A DNA stretch of 64,000 nt. Source: Meandrina meandrites. Lineage: Eukaryota; Cnidaria; Anthozoa; Scleractinia; Meandrinidae. The stretch lies in the NCBI GenBank assembly GCA_963693305.1, contig OY855906.1, positions 16,376,661 to 16,440,660 of the forward strand, read 5' to 3'. How positions within the stretch are numbered: the stretch's first letter is position 1; the number at the start of each line of letters is the position of its first letter. Below, one piece after another: positions 9,000-19,847 of the stretch. A program made the position numbers and the translations under genes. The notes beneath the pieces were generated by a model. The model was not told the DNA's origin, ran no database searches, and worked only from the letters and a program-made list of their open reading frames with translations.

Positions 9000-9935
9000 T
9001 CATGGTAACACAACATGGGTTTGCAAGTCGTTTCCAAACAGCAGAGCTGTAACGGGAACATGCGCAGCACACAGGCCTGCATAATCCTTATTAAGATGCG
9101 GTTTGATCGCCTCCCTGCGACGGTGAGACAGGTCAACATGTGCGTGCCCTAGGAGAGCGACTGCATCCGTGTTCATTTTGATAAGTTTCTGAATGTCAGA
9201 GTCTGACTTCGGCTGCTTCGAATTCTTCATTTCTAGCTGCATCTCAATGGATTTGCACAGTGCAGCACCAGCAGTGCCAACCGTTTTCTGGGTTGAGCTG
9301 GACCTGAGGTCCTGTTGTTTTACTGAGTGGCTCAGTTTATCCCAGATTTCAGGATTAACCCGTGGCGTTGCAAGAGTCTCGCAGTTCGCCGGGCGTAAAT
9401 ATTTCGTCGACTTATCCTTTAGTTTCGAGTCTGGCAATTTCTTAGACCACAGGCTGTTAATAAACTCAGCCAGTTGTTTCTCAGCAGCCGGACCTGATTC
9501 GTCTGCATTGAGAAAATCTTCTGCGATTTCCGACAACAATGGGTTATTGCCGCCGTCGCTTTGCTCGAGTCGAGCACGTGGTTTATCCTTGGAAGTTTTG
9601 TCGGCTTCAGTGTCGCAAAGAGCCCGAATTTCCGCGTCCGAGTCATCTAAATCTTCATCTGAACCATCAGAAGCACTCGTTTCGTCTTGGGAACTGTGTT
9701 TACGCCGTTTAGGGTCGGGTTGATCGTCTGTGTTGCTGGAATGAAGCCGCTTGAGCGACTGGTTCATGTTGAGGATCGAGTCTGCCATCGCTCCGAGGGA
9801 TTTACTGACATCCTGAAGCATACTGAACATGGGATCTTCGCGGGCAGCTGTTGGGGACTTCTCCTGGTCATCATTTAAGAGGGCGTCCTCTGCCTCAGTG
9901 GAAAGTGTGTGCTCGTTCGCATTCGCCATAATCAA
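9000..9935 (-). CDS. DIRS gag-like protein, N-terminal about 305 aa
   Basis: The protein is acidic and Ser/Asp-rich at the N-terminus. It has a KRRKHSSQDETSASDGSDED tract and a more hydrophilic helical middle ending LLFGNDLQT. This is like gag ORFs of DIRS elements, which share little sequence between families, so the call rests mainly on position between the left ITR and RT. The last few codons before the stop come from the inserted palindrome end (from 9016 down). The true C-terminus is the inverted piece at 8824-8989. The start is either of two close Met codons (9935 or 9929). Confidence 0.8.
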   Translation of the reverse strand: MIMANANEHTLSTEAEDALLNDDQEKSPTAAREDPMFSMLQDVSKSLGAMADSILNMNQSLKRLHSSNTDDQPDPKRRKHSSQDETSASDGSDEDLDDSDAEIRALCDTEADKTSKDKPRARLEQSDGGNNPLLSEIAEDFLNADESGPAAEKQLAEFINSLWSKKLPDSKLKDKSTKYLRPANCETLATPRVNPEIWDKLSHSVKQQDLRSSSTQKTVGTAGAALCKSIEMQLEMKNSKQPKSDSDIQKLIKMNTDAVALLGHAHVDLSHRRREAIKPHLNKDYAGLCAAHVPVTALLFGNDLQTHVVLP

Positions 9936-9981
9936 GGAGCTTCAAAAAATAGCGACCGACCGCTCTGGAATTACGCGCGCA

Positions 9982-10054
9982 ACTGATCGCTCGGGCTACT
10001 CGCACATATCTCACGTGACTCACTAGTGAGTAGGACTGGTGTCGAAATAGAATT
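9982..10054 (-). repeat. DIRS left inverted terminal repeat
   Basis: The outer 46 bp (10009-10054) recur inverted in the ICR and the inner 39 bp (9982-10020) recur inverted in the right ITR. The element end AATT is at 10051-10054. Confidence 0.9.
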
Positions 10055-10275
10055 GGAGATATCATTGTATCAAAAATCTTGTAGGCAAGAGCCGGTTTTA
10101 GTTTACTAAAATTTGTGTTTCGTCGCAAACTAAAAAGGGAATGAAGTGCTTTCTCTTTAAGATGATCAAGTGAGATTTTGAAATTTCCTGAAGAAGATAT
10201 TTTTGTTCCTAAATAAGTATAATCTCGCACAACATCAATTGCTTGATTCTCTATATAGAATGTTTTCAGTCAGTG
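10051..10275 (-). pseudogene. LINE reverse-transcriptase fragment, 5' half
   Basis: The minus-strand frame reads FYIENQAIDVVRDYTYLG, then ISSSGNF, then ALAYKIFDTMISPI. This is the thumb/connection region of a non-LTR retrotransposon RT (the YLG...S.G motif). The frame runs into the DIRS end and resumes at 5046. Upstream of about 10275 the frame meets a stop and the sequence changes character, as in an ordinary 5'-truncated LINE insertion. Confidence 0.78.
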
Positions 10276-10779
10276 CTAACTTTGGCCCCCTCACCTCAAA
10301 ATTCGTTCCTACAGGCCTGACAGGTATATTTAACAATTACACAATTTTCCGCCGTAAACTGCTATTTACTTTTGAAATGTTCCTCTGTGAATTAACTTTA
10401 TCAATGTCGTGGGTGACAAATTACTCCTTAATTTTGGCGCGAAATTTTAGCACTTATTTATAATTTCACATATGAAATTACAAAATTGCCATGGCAACGT
10501 TTCCCATGTCTCAGAGCCAAGATGGCGTACAGGATTTTAAAAGATGATCTCAAGTCATAGCTTAAACTTTGCACATTTACTCTTGAATTTTACCTTGACC
10601 AGTTTGTTTGGTCGTCTTATAAACTTTTAGAGATAACATGAATGGCGTTGAGCAGATTTTTTAGCGTTGTACAAAGGCGTCGTTTCCAGCCGGTACGTTC
10701 ATGATGATACAATAAACAAGTTAAAAAACTATGATTGTAAGTGTAATTTGTCACCCATGATAAGGGACAATACTATATC
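10276..10779. other. No gene seen
   Basis: GTGGGTGACAAATTAC near 10409 and GTAATTTGTCACCCATGA near 10744 are loosely inverted, so this may be an old element of about 350 bp. I see no coding signal. Confidence 0.35.
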
Positions 10780-10948
10780 CAGTGGCGGATCCAGACCTTC
10801 AGCTAAGGAGGGAGCCCCCTTTTAAAAGCTTAGCTATAAATGTTGAATTCTGCGAAGATAATTACGGCACTTCAAAGAAAATGCGCTATTTCCGAAAAAA
10901 TAAGGTGGGTTCCCGGGCCCCCGGGCCCCTCCCCTGGATCCGCCACTG
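10780..10948. mobile_element. hAT-like MITE, CAGTGGCGGATCCAG ends
   Basis: The 15-bp termini CAGTGGCGGATCCAG (10780-10794) and CTGGATCCGCCACTG (10934-10948) are perfect inverted copies. CAGTGGCGGATCCAG is a known type of hAT end. No exact 8-bp duplication is left. Confidence 0.8.
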
Positions 10949-11424
10949 TGATATTTGTTTTTGATATTAATTGTAAACAGTTTTGAACTCATTAAAGTTG
11001 TCAAGAATCCTTTTATAAAAGGGACTCAGTAGGTCGTTGAAAAACCTCGCATCATAATTTCATCGTAAGAAAAAGTTCATTCCTCCCGTATTGAAAAAGT
11101 GGTTTGGTATAGCGCACCAGTTTCCATTGTCCGAAGCCAAGAGTCTGGGGCTCCATGCTAACTTTAACTTTCAATTTTGACAGTGTTACTTGGAGGAAAA
11201 TCACTAAAAAGTCATTGATTATGATTTGTTCACATCTTATAGACTGCGGTTATGCCTTTTTTGTCGTTTAAAGGTTTTTTGTTGATCATTGAGTTTACCT
11301 TTATAATTCTAGCACAGTTCACACAAAAAACGTAGAGGACCTCTCGTGATACTGCCCCTTTAAGCTCGTTGTTTCTTACGCAGTATATGTAAACTTACTC
11401 TTCCTTCTTTGTATCACCTTAAAA

Positions 11425-11940
11425 TCTTATGCCTGCCTTGTCCCCAGGCGCTGGCCCGCCGGTCGGGCGGCAAGGCGGGAAAACGGAGAGCGCGTGGAGG
11501 ATAGTTAGGGAGCGTGTAGCGGAGTTCGTCCCACGTCCCGTTCGCATAAATCTCACAACGCCGTAGGACATCGACGGGAAGCGACGGAAATCGATGGCCA
11601 TGGCCTCCCAGATGCCAGTGTGTCGATCCCTTTTCAAGAAAAACCTTTCCATTGACATGATTGCTATTTAAACGTCGACATAAGGTAAGTTCGTAGCGAA
11701 TCTTCCCTTGATTCTGATCACCGCTTTATTCAACATGCCTTCTCCACGAGTGGACGATTTGAGAACCACTTTATATTGAAATGTTTCATTCCCGTAGTAT
11801 CTCCGATAAATAGTTAGGGACTTATCTTACTCAAGCTTTATAGATTGGCTTCATCTTTGGCCTTCTTTGACTTGTATTAATTTCAGAAATTACCAATATC
11901 GTGAACGGCTTTGAGAAACTTTTGCTTATAGAAATCGTGT
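11425..11940. repeat. Dispersed repeat, paralogue of 37690-37910 and 42765-43085
   Basis: The part at 11430-11480 (TGCCTTGTCCCCAGGCG, CCGCCGGTCGGGCGG) matches 37692-37903. The part at 11620-11935 matches 42765-43085, including GACATGATT, a GGTAAGT donor-like site and CAACATGCCTTCTCCACG. The 79-codon minus-strand ORF here is not conserved in the other copies. Confidence 0.6.
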
Positions 11941-11999
11941 TATATTTTAGTTCTTGAACGAAAATCAATAATCGTCTTGAGACTTGCCGACGGTAGGAA

Positions 12000-13253
12000 T
12001 ACGATGGCCCACAAGTGCACACCAAATTTAAATCACTCACACTATATTCAAATCACTCGCGCCGAATTCAAATCGACCACACCAAAATTCAAATCTTCAC
12101 ACCGAATTCAAAAACACTCGCACCAAATTTAAATCGCTCACACCGAAAATCAAATCTTCACACCGAATTCAAATCACTCACACCGAATTAACACTTCCAG
12201 TCAGCGGTCTTGCCTACCTGTTTCGTAGGTACCTCATATATAGTATTTTAATATACCCTAATATTGTAATCCTAGTATACTTCACGTGCTTTGTTACTTT
12301 GCTTACTTCCGTTACTTCCGTTACTTTATTCACTTGAGATACTTTGCAGATACTTTGCTTACTTGAGATACTCTGCTTATATTACTTGAGATACTTCGCT
12401 TACTTGAGATTCTTTGCTTCCTTCAGTTACTTTGCTTACTTCAGTTACTTTGCTTACTTCAGATACTTTGCTTCCTTCAGTTACTTTGCTTCAAACTTCA
12501 GTTACTTTGCTTACTTCAGTTACTTTGCTTACTTCAGATACTTTGCTTACTTCAGATACTCTGCTTACTTCCGTTACTTTACTTACTTCAGATACTTTGC
12601 TTACTTCAGTAAGCAAACTTACTTCTATCTCAAGTAAACAAGGAGTCTCAAATAAGCAAAGTAACTCAAGTAAGCAAAGAGTCTCAAGTAAGCCAAGCAT
12701 CTTAAGTATAAAGCAAAGCATCTCAATTAAGTTAAGTATCTCAAGTAAGCAGAGTATCTCAAGTAATCAAAGTATCTGCAAAGAATCTCAAGTGAATAAA
12801 ATAACGGAAGTAAGCGAAGTAACAAAGCACGTGAAGTATACTAGGATTACAATATTTGGGTACATTATAAATACTATATATGATGTACCTACGAAGTAGG
12901 TAGGCGAGACCGCTGACCGGAAGTGTTAATTTGGTGTGAGTGATTTGAATTCGGTGTGAAAATTTGAATTCGGTGTGAGCGATTTAAATTTGGTGTGAGT
13001 GTTTTTGAATTCGGTGTGAGTGATTTGAATTCGGTGTGAAGATTTGATTTTCGGTGTGAGCGATTTAAATTTGGTGCGAGTGTTTTTGAATTCGGTGTGA
13101 AGATTTGATTTTTGGTGTGGGTGATTTGAATTTGGTGCGTGTTTTTGAATTCGGTGTGAAGATTTGATCTTTGGTGTGGGCGATTTGAATTCGGCGCGAG
13201 TGATTTGAATATAGTGTGAGTGATTTAAATTTGGTGTGCACTTGTGGGCCACC
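12000..13253. mobile_element. 1.25-kb foldback element with minisatellite arms
   Basis: The termini TACGATGGCCCACAAGTG and its complement ending CACCGTA are inverted. Inside each arm is an array of 'CACACCGAATTCAAATC' units (12020-12190; inverted at 12935-13240), then unique stem sequence (CCGGTCAGCGGTC type), then TTACTTCAGTTACTTTGC-type units (12295-12610; inverted at 12640-12830). The symmetry centre is near 12620-12640. No target duplication could be fixed. ORFs up to 161 codons here are repeat translations. Confidence 0.85.
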
Positions 13254-13640
13254 GTAGGATAATGACGTGGTTTTTTGATTTCTTGCCGTTTTTGTGGGTG
13301 ATCCACAATCGTGTCGTTTTCAAATAGAGAGAAAACAATAATAAAGCCTTAGCTTGCCTCTTCTGTTGGTAATATTAGTACGTGATAAGTAAATGTCTAG
13401 CGCTTGTGAATGGTCACGCTCCATTAATTTAAAGCAGACTTGAGCGAGGTTTGCATGATGCTTGCTTTGTTTTCCTTGAACAAACGGGAAACCTCTAACC
13501 CAAAATCAGCTAAAAAGAGATCACATTTCTTGAGACTTATAAACTGCCTTTATGATCGAGCAAATACATAACACAAAGAAGACGAAATCACAAAAAGAAT
13601 TGAATTTGTTTACCCAAATTTTATAAAAGCATGACTTAAG

Positions 13641-13987
13641 GTCAAGCGTCTCGAACCGTAGCCACCCAACAAAGTTTTTGACATCTTTTTGACAAGTTTT
13701 TGACGGGGTTTAAGCCGTTGCATTGTCATCGAACGTTAGAGTTTGAAAGGGTTTCAAACAACGTTTCGCACGAGCGATTTTCCAAGTTCAACTGACAAAA
13801 ATTTAGTTAAACTTAACCTTTCGTGCAGGAAATGCATTTTAAAGATCTTTGTGATACCTAGCTTTCCATTTCAAGTCTTCTCAGTTTGTAAAACCAGTTA
13901 AAACTGAACTTTTCAAAGATCGTTCGTATCGACCGTTGCGCAATCGTGTCAAAACGTAGTCGGGTGGTTACGGTTCGAGGCGCTTGA
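13641..13987. mobile_element. MITE-like inverted repeat, GTCAAGCG...CGCTTGAC
   Basis: About 27 bp at each end are inverted copies with a few mismatches (GTCAAGCGTCTCGAACCGTA against the complement of TTACGGTTCGAGGCGCTTGAC). The interior has repeated TTTTTGACA motifs. No target duplication was found. Confidence 0.6.
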
Positions 13988-16900
13988 CTGTAACAAAACC
14001 ACTTGAACGAATTATTCACAAATGAAACAAAACAATGGCGGGAAAGCGCTTCAATGAGTTTGCAGGAGTACCCAACAGAGTCGCTCTTCAAAATACCCAC
14101 TCGTCAGTCTTAAATTCAGCTTGCTGCTATCATTAAAAGGAGAGAAATCCCTTCTTGGGAAATTTTCCTTACGCGAGACTGGCTGTGGTTTTGCTGCTGG
14201 GAACTGATAAATTGAATTTTCTGGCTAGCTAGCTAGTGTGTGATGCAATGCTTTCTGGGAATTATTCGCGTTGCTTGGCATAAAAGCTTTCCAGTATTAA
14301 AATAAATATTTATTGGTATGTCTTTTTCTTTTGTTCTGCTGTCATTTTTGAAGTGAACACAGATCATCAAATTGGTTTATGTTTGTGCGACAAAGGTTAC
14401 ACAGTGATCAAACCGTTCAGTTTCTACAGTGCGCGCATCTTTACAGGGTACGGGTTGAGTCAGTTGAGTGTGTGGCAGTTACCTCTTTCTCTGGCTCTAC
14501 GTTTTTTCCCAAGTCTTTTATTGGTAAGTACTCTTTCAACTTCCCTGATGAATTTTCGGAATGGAGGTAAAAACTCAATTCGGTCCTTTTTGTTCCATTT
14601 ATAGTCCCTTAAACTGGCGGTCACTGCCGATAAAACAAGTCTAGTCTTCCACTTCTTCCGTGGCCGTACCCGAGCAACTTAAGTCACCAGATTACTTCAG
14701 TGATATAACCAAGGTAAGACGTAAGTGCACAGTGAATCATGTTTCAGCTAGACTAAAAACACAGTAACTTTTTCCTTCAAGGCACTGCATGTTTTATTTA
14801 TTGAATTTGTCAGTAATACCTATGTCTGTGAGCGTCTTATGAAGGGAATAACACTGAGTGGTGGCATAAAAAGCCCAAAACAGCGAAAATAACCAAAAAA
14901 CACAAAAGACACACAAGAGATGAGTTTGTTTTATTCATTTTACGTAAAAAATGTCGTTATTTCGAAGTACTTAGTTTTCTAAATCAACGATATTTTCAAA
15001 TTCTCAACGGTTTTCCGACTCACACAAGCGTGACGCTTATGTAAACAAGGCGCTCTAAGAGCGTTAACTCGGGCATTGGATCGAGCGTTTTGGCCTCACA
15101 GACGGCGACTTTGCCCGCAGTACGAGCGGCATTCAAAACTGAACTGTCCTATCAAAACGACATGATAATAGCGTTTTTCTTGTCAGCCAACAAAATAAAG
15201 ACAATGCTAAAGTTGGTGTGGCCTATCTAATAGCAAAGTTGAGAATTCTGGTTTTAATTTGACGAGGAAGAGCATATTTTGTTCAAAAAAAGACAACTAT
15301 TACCGTACCTGGCGACACTCGACTAACTACGAGCGAGTTGTATGTGAGATGAGCGTTTCCAACTAGGCATATTGAAATACAAAGAGCTTATTAGCGTTAA
15401 TAAAATAATCTCAAACCAAACTTGAAAACAATGATAAAATTTTCTTCACGCGTCACTTAAAAGACTTCATAGAAAATATCAAATGCTTTGACAACAGGTA
15501 TAGGTTTTTTTAATTCTGTACAGCTTCGATTGTACAGTTTTATTATCTTGGTGTACAGAAACGGTAATTCGAGACGATAAAAATTATTTGCAAATCACAG
15601 CAGCATACGTGTAGAACAGCAGGCAACAGAATTTCTAAACTAATACTAAAATGACACAAGCAGTGCTTGCTACACTTTCCATTACTTTTACTATTAATAA
15701 AAAATATTCCGTTATATTTTCGGAAGGAATGTAGTAGTTAGCGATCGAAACCTTCAAAACAAAATGTCATAACTGAGACGAAGGTCGCCGTGAAAGAATA
15801 TTCGTATCTGAGATAACAATCACGTCTCAAATCCAAACACATTGTTCGCTTCGAAAGCTTAAAAATCCTAACTTAAGCTGAAGAGGTATAAAACAATTGA
15901 AATAAACCTTGTTTCAGATTAAATTTCCTTTAAGACTGAGCCAAGAATTTTTCGAAAAGCAACTAAATATTAAAATAGCATTCTTCATGCAAGCGTGTTC
16001 AAAATTTGCATATAACTAAAATCCTAAAATTAACCTGAACAAAATATAAACAATCAAACGAAACTTTGTTTAACATTAAATTTCCTTTAAGATTAAGCAA
16101 AGAATGTTTCGAAGAGCTGGAAAAGCGACGAAAATATCAAAATGAAATTCTACATTGCAAGCGTGTTCAAATATGCACATAAGCTTAAGTTAACTAAAAT
16201 TACAGTATTCTGCTATTCAAGCTAAAGCAAAAGTTTCAATAGATTTTAGCAGATGGCTTTTGCAGTCAAATTTTTCACTTGATAGCTTACCGATCCTTCC
16301 AAAAGTTCCATCCAAATTGGTAGCAATCCTGAAGTCTTGAAAAGCAGGGTAAGTCCGAACGAAGTGTGTCAATTGCATAGAAAATCCCTCGCCAGCGAGG
16401 CGTTAGCACTCTGTAATTCACAATCTTCCAGTTGGGAGCCACCTGGAAATTGATTGGTGTTTCTTCTTTTCATTTTAAACCCAGGAGAGGTAAATATTTT
16501 CCGTGATCAAAAGGCGACTGCCGATGAACCAGCCCGAGGTTCATCAAAATTTTATTGATTGACCACAACGGTAAAAAGATTGCATTATTCGAGATCTTTC
16601 ATTCCCAGTTTCCGTGGTCTACGTAAGGAACGCCTGGGACCATGACCCCTCCTCGCGCCCAAGCATTTTGTACCTTGGGCCAGCCCGAGTAATGAATAGA
16701 CTAGAAGTTCTCAATGAGAAGTGAAATGCTGCCGTAACATTTGAATGAACAGAAAAATAAATACATAAATATTTTCTAATGGAAAAATAAAAAAAGGTGC
16801 AGATGAAGTATACCGGTAAAATCAAAATTCTCTCGCGTCTCAATGAAAATAACTTTATTAAGTTTGTATCAAATTTCAATCCGATTATGCAAACTTTTCA

Positions 16901-17844
16901 AGGTTTTACACAACACCGCATCCATAGTGTAAACTACGAATTACAAATACAAAATAAAGCTAAAAGGTCGGCCAAATTTTATTTAAATAAGCACGGTACG
17001 TACATTTGCTTTTAGAAGCAAACAACGACTTTCGACTTCCTTGCATCACTGTTGCGTGCGAAGACACACGCATGCATTATGTTTTTTCGATGCTCACGGA
17101 AAGCAAAACAGCATAAATTTCCAAATTACTGTATCCAGTTTCAAGAAATCAGCTTAACGATTATAAAGCAAATCAACATTTGAAGATATTTACCATCCAT
17201 TTGAATTTGACTTTGCACGAGCTGCATGTTGATTAATTTTCGGCCAAATACAAAGAGTGCTGTTCTGCTTCCGCATCGCTGTTATAGGTCTTAGAAGACC
17301 TTGGTACCCTAGTTTTAGGCGGTCGAGTGTTCTTTAGGGTTAGTTCTTTCAATTTTGAACTCCATAAATGTGTTTCTTATTTACAAGAGGGGATAAACAT
17401 CGTCTTGAATTCACCGTTTGAGACGCCATTAAACCTTTCTTCAAACCGGAGCACAAGTGAATTTCAGCGATTATAAGGGAACTGCTGATTGGTTGGCTCG
17501 TATTTTAAAGGGTATTGCTGATAGGCTGATTCTTGATCCGAACCATAGGGGTCTCACATGAGTGGCTGAGAGAACAATAGAACAAACAACAAGAACAATG
17601 CCCCTAGCCCCCAAAACAATAGCAGCTGCTACACTAAGGGACCAGTAAAATTACAAGCTTACGAGAGCTGCTACACAACTGAACCATAGAACGAAACTTC
17701 TCAAATGCTTTCAAGAATATGAAGGCTACCTATCGGCAACAATAATTTTAAAATTCTTCGCTTTCTCTTAAAGTGAGCTTGGTACGGCTGTGGGCACATC
17801 TATCTTCTGGGGTTATTTGCAGAGTTTCGGATGAACGCTCCTTC
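13988..17844. other. No gene seen; 170-bp tandem duplication at about 15850-16200
   Basis: Two units, about 15850-16015 and 16020-16200, share TTAAATTTCCTTTAAGA, a CAAGAAT.TTTCGAA core and GCAAGCGTGTTCAAA. The sequence is AT-rich with no convincing exon. ORFs are short and unlike any family I know. Confidence 0.5.
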
Positions 17845-18032
17845 AATAGGCCATTTCCGCGTTGCCCTTTGCCTCAGTTTCAAAACGAGTCTACGTGCGA
17901 AACCATTGAAATGAAAATGAGTTTGATTTGCATGAAAATGGACGTGAAGGTGAAACTCATTTTCATATGAACGGTTTCGCACGTAGACTCGTTTTGGAAC
18001 AGAGGCAAAGGGTAACTCGGAAATGGCCAATT
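17845..18032. mobile_element. Palindromic MITE, GGCCATTTCCGAGTT family, copy 2
   Basis: This copy matches 2617-2803 nearly base for base, including the CATATGAACGGTTTCGCACG arm. It lies in otherwise featureless sequence. Confidence 0.85.
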
Positions 18033-18967
18033 GCCATGCTTACTAGTGTATCCAGCGTCTGCTTTGTTCATAAAACATTATCGCATGAACCAGTCAGACC
18101 AGTCGGATTTTGCACACCGGACCGCTTGCTGGCAAGATGGGAAAATTTTCTTCACCCTGGCTGACTTTGTATTTCTTTTGCTATTTTTAGCTTTCCTCGC
18201 TCGTTGATAAAGGTCACACTTATGGCTGGCTTGGATTTTTGTTTCTTAAAAGGCTTGCTCGCTGGCAGTGAAGAGCGCGGGTATTTTTGGCCAGTAAAGT
18301 TAAATATTAACTAAGATTGACGCGAGGACACTCAGCTGAAGTTTAGAACATAGTGAAAAACAACAACAACTAGTAAGATTAATTTTCTCTGAAACGGTCG
18401 TTGGTTACTCCTGAGTTTGAAGGATCTCGGCAAAACGCCTACTAGGGGTCGGGGCCGACGCCGGTGCAGGCGTATACTTTTTATACATTTTTTTTTATTA
18501 TTATTTTCCTTTAATTCAGTTTTTTTTCTGTCAGTCACCTCCTCTCTAAAATTCTGTCTCACAGTGATCCTGACTCAAGATCAAACTCAAAATCCCGACT
18601 CTTATGGTAGACTGGGGGTTCTTACCATCTGTCGGAAGGAACCGGTTCGGATGACCATTGTTGAATAATGGTAAGAGTTTTTGCAAAAGTAGCAAACTAA
18701 CCGAAAGAGATAGCGCTTACAATTTGTAGTTCGGTTTCCTGTTATTGTTTTCCGTTGATGGGTGACTAGAATGAGAAACCGTGCAAATGGTAAGGAATTT
18801 TCTGGCATTCCGTTCCAAACGGAAGAAGAGGAGTAGTTCTAGAGGTAGTTCACAATCTCAATCTTGATTGAAAATCAATTTTTTTTTTTTTGGGGGGGGG
18901 GGGGGGAGGGGGGGGGCACTTTTACGAAGAAAACACTCAATGGTCCTCAATGGCGGCGCGTGTATTC
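18033..18967. other. No gene seen; poly(T)/poly(G) tract
   Basis: A run of T followed by G (about 18879-18916) is the only notable composition feature. Assembly length here is unreliable. Confidence 0.45.
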
Positions 18968-18970
18968 TAA

Positions 18971-19844
18971 GGCCTTGTTCACACTTGGTGCCCGAGCACT
19001 GGTGCCCGAGTACGATTCTTGCTGGGCACTAATGTGAACACACTTTTTTTCAAGTGCCCGTGCCAAAAATCGGGCACGGGCACCGTGCCCGAGTACAAGG
19101 TCTAGACCTTGTACTCGGGCACTAAACTGGGCACTGGGTCCTTGTGTGCACACGTTTTTCGTTAGTTCCCGGGCACTTTACCCACAAACCACTGCTTTGA
19201 TATCCCACAATTCCTTGCTATGCTCAATTTCAAAAATGGCGTCCGACAGAGCAAAATGGAGCAAGGACGAAGTAAATGCGCTTATAGATGCTTATAGCGA
19301 TGCTAAAACGTCAGCAACGATAATGTTAACAAATCAACGCATTACCGCATTACCGAGCGGTTTGTATACGCAAATCCGTAGAGGTGTTGTTTTTTGCGAA
19401 AGGCAGAATTGTATCTAGGTATATATACAGGTATACTTGATTGTATTGTTAAACTCCCTGCGCTAGTCACACGAAACGCGTAGGAGAAAATAAAAAAGTT
19501 TTACAACTCAAGTAGTTCGCAGAAGCGCTGCTCACTGGTTTTACTTTAAAAAATTTTAAAAAAATTAAAAAAAATTTAAAAAATCCTGTCGTCGTAATCC
19601 ATGTCATCACTTGCGTGTTTCATGTACAAACAAAGCATTAAAAAGGTAAAAAAGCCGTAAAAAGCAATGATCAAACAGCAATATGCATGCATGTTGCGAT
19701 CCCCGCGGTTTGAATACAGTGAGCACGTGCTCGGTTTATTGAATGTGAACATACGTACATTTTGGGCACCAAGAGTCTGAACATAGCCGCATTTTGTGCC
19801 CGTGCTCGGGCACCAGTGCTCGAGCACCAAATGTGAACAAGGCC
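18971..19844. mobile_element. PIF/Harbinger-like deletion derivative, TAA TSD
   Basis: TAA flanks both ends (18968-18970 and 19845-19847). The termini are GGCCTTGTTCACACTTGG and its near-complement, followed inside by GTGCCCGAGCAC blocks on both sides. A GGCC...GTTCACA start with a 3-bp TAA/TWA duplication fits PIF/Harbinger. A Myb/SANT-like remnant lies inside and no DDE transposase is present. Confidence 0.75.
19236..19418 (+). pseudogene. Myb/SANT-like (trihelix) DNA-binding remnant
   Basis: The frame begins MASDRAKWSKDEVNALIDAY, the first helix of a Myb/SANT or trihelix domain (W then hydrophobic spacing). PIF/Harbinger elements encode such a protein beside the transposase to bring it to the ends. 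After about 28 residues the similarity stops, so this is a truncated remnant. A chance match is possible given the short length, but the host element makes it likely. Confidence 0.5.
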
Positions 19845-19847
19845 TAA

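Larger units (their letters stand above)
5047..10054 (-). mobile_element. DIRS1-like tyrosine-recombinase retrotransposon, about 5.0 kb
   Basis: On the minus strand the order is left ITR (10054-9982), gag, RT, RNase H with an adjoining conserved domain, tyrosine recombinase, ICR (5379-5251), right ITR (5163-5047). This is the DIRS1 layout; PAT and Ngaro elements have split direct repeats instead. DIRS elements use a tyrosine recombinase rather than a DDE integrase to insert a circular intermediate, so no target duplication is expected and none is seen: AATT is shared by both ends and by the target. This copy is probably inactive: RNase H is frameshifted and the gag C-terminus is inverted around a palindromic insertion. 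The recombinase ORF is intact. Confidence 0.93.

Noticed and set aside
8740..9084. Plus-strand 114-codon ORF as a separate gene
   Set aside because: Its start is the palindrome and the rest is the inverted gag piece.
9193..9723. Plus-strand 176-codon ORF antisense to gag
   Set aside because: Shadow frame of gag with no family resemblance.
5047..10054. LTR retrotransposon or endogenous virus
   Set aside because: No protease or DDE integrase and no LTRs; a tyrosine recombinase, inverted ends and an ICR identify a DIRS element.
12000..13253. Regularly spaced repeats resembling a CRISPR array
   Set aside because: Units are contiguous with variable length and no unique spacers, in a eukaryotic sequence.
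12344..13306. Long ORFs (97-161 codons) of repeating YFAYFR, LLTSDT or SPTPKIKSSH
   Set aside because: They are frames through minisatellites of the foldback element and exist on both strands.
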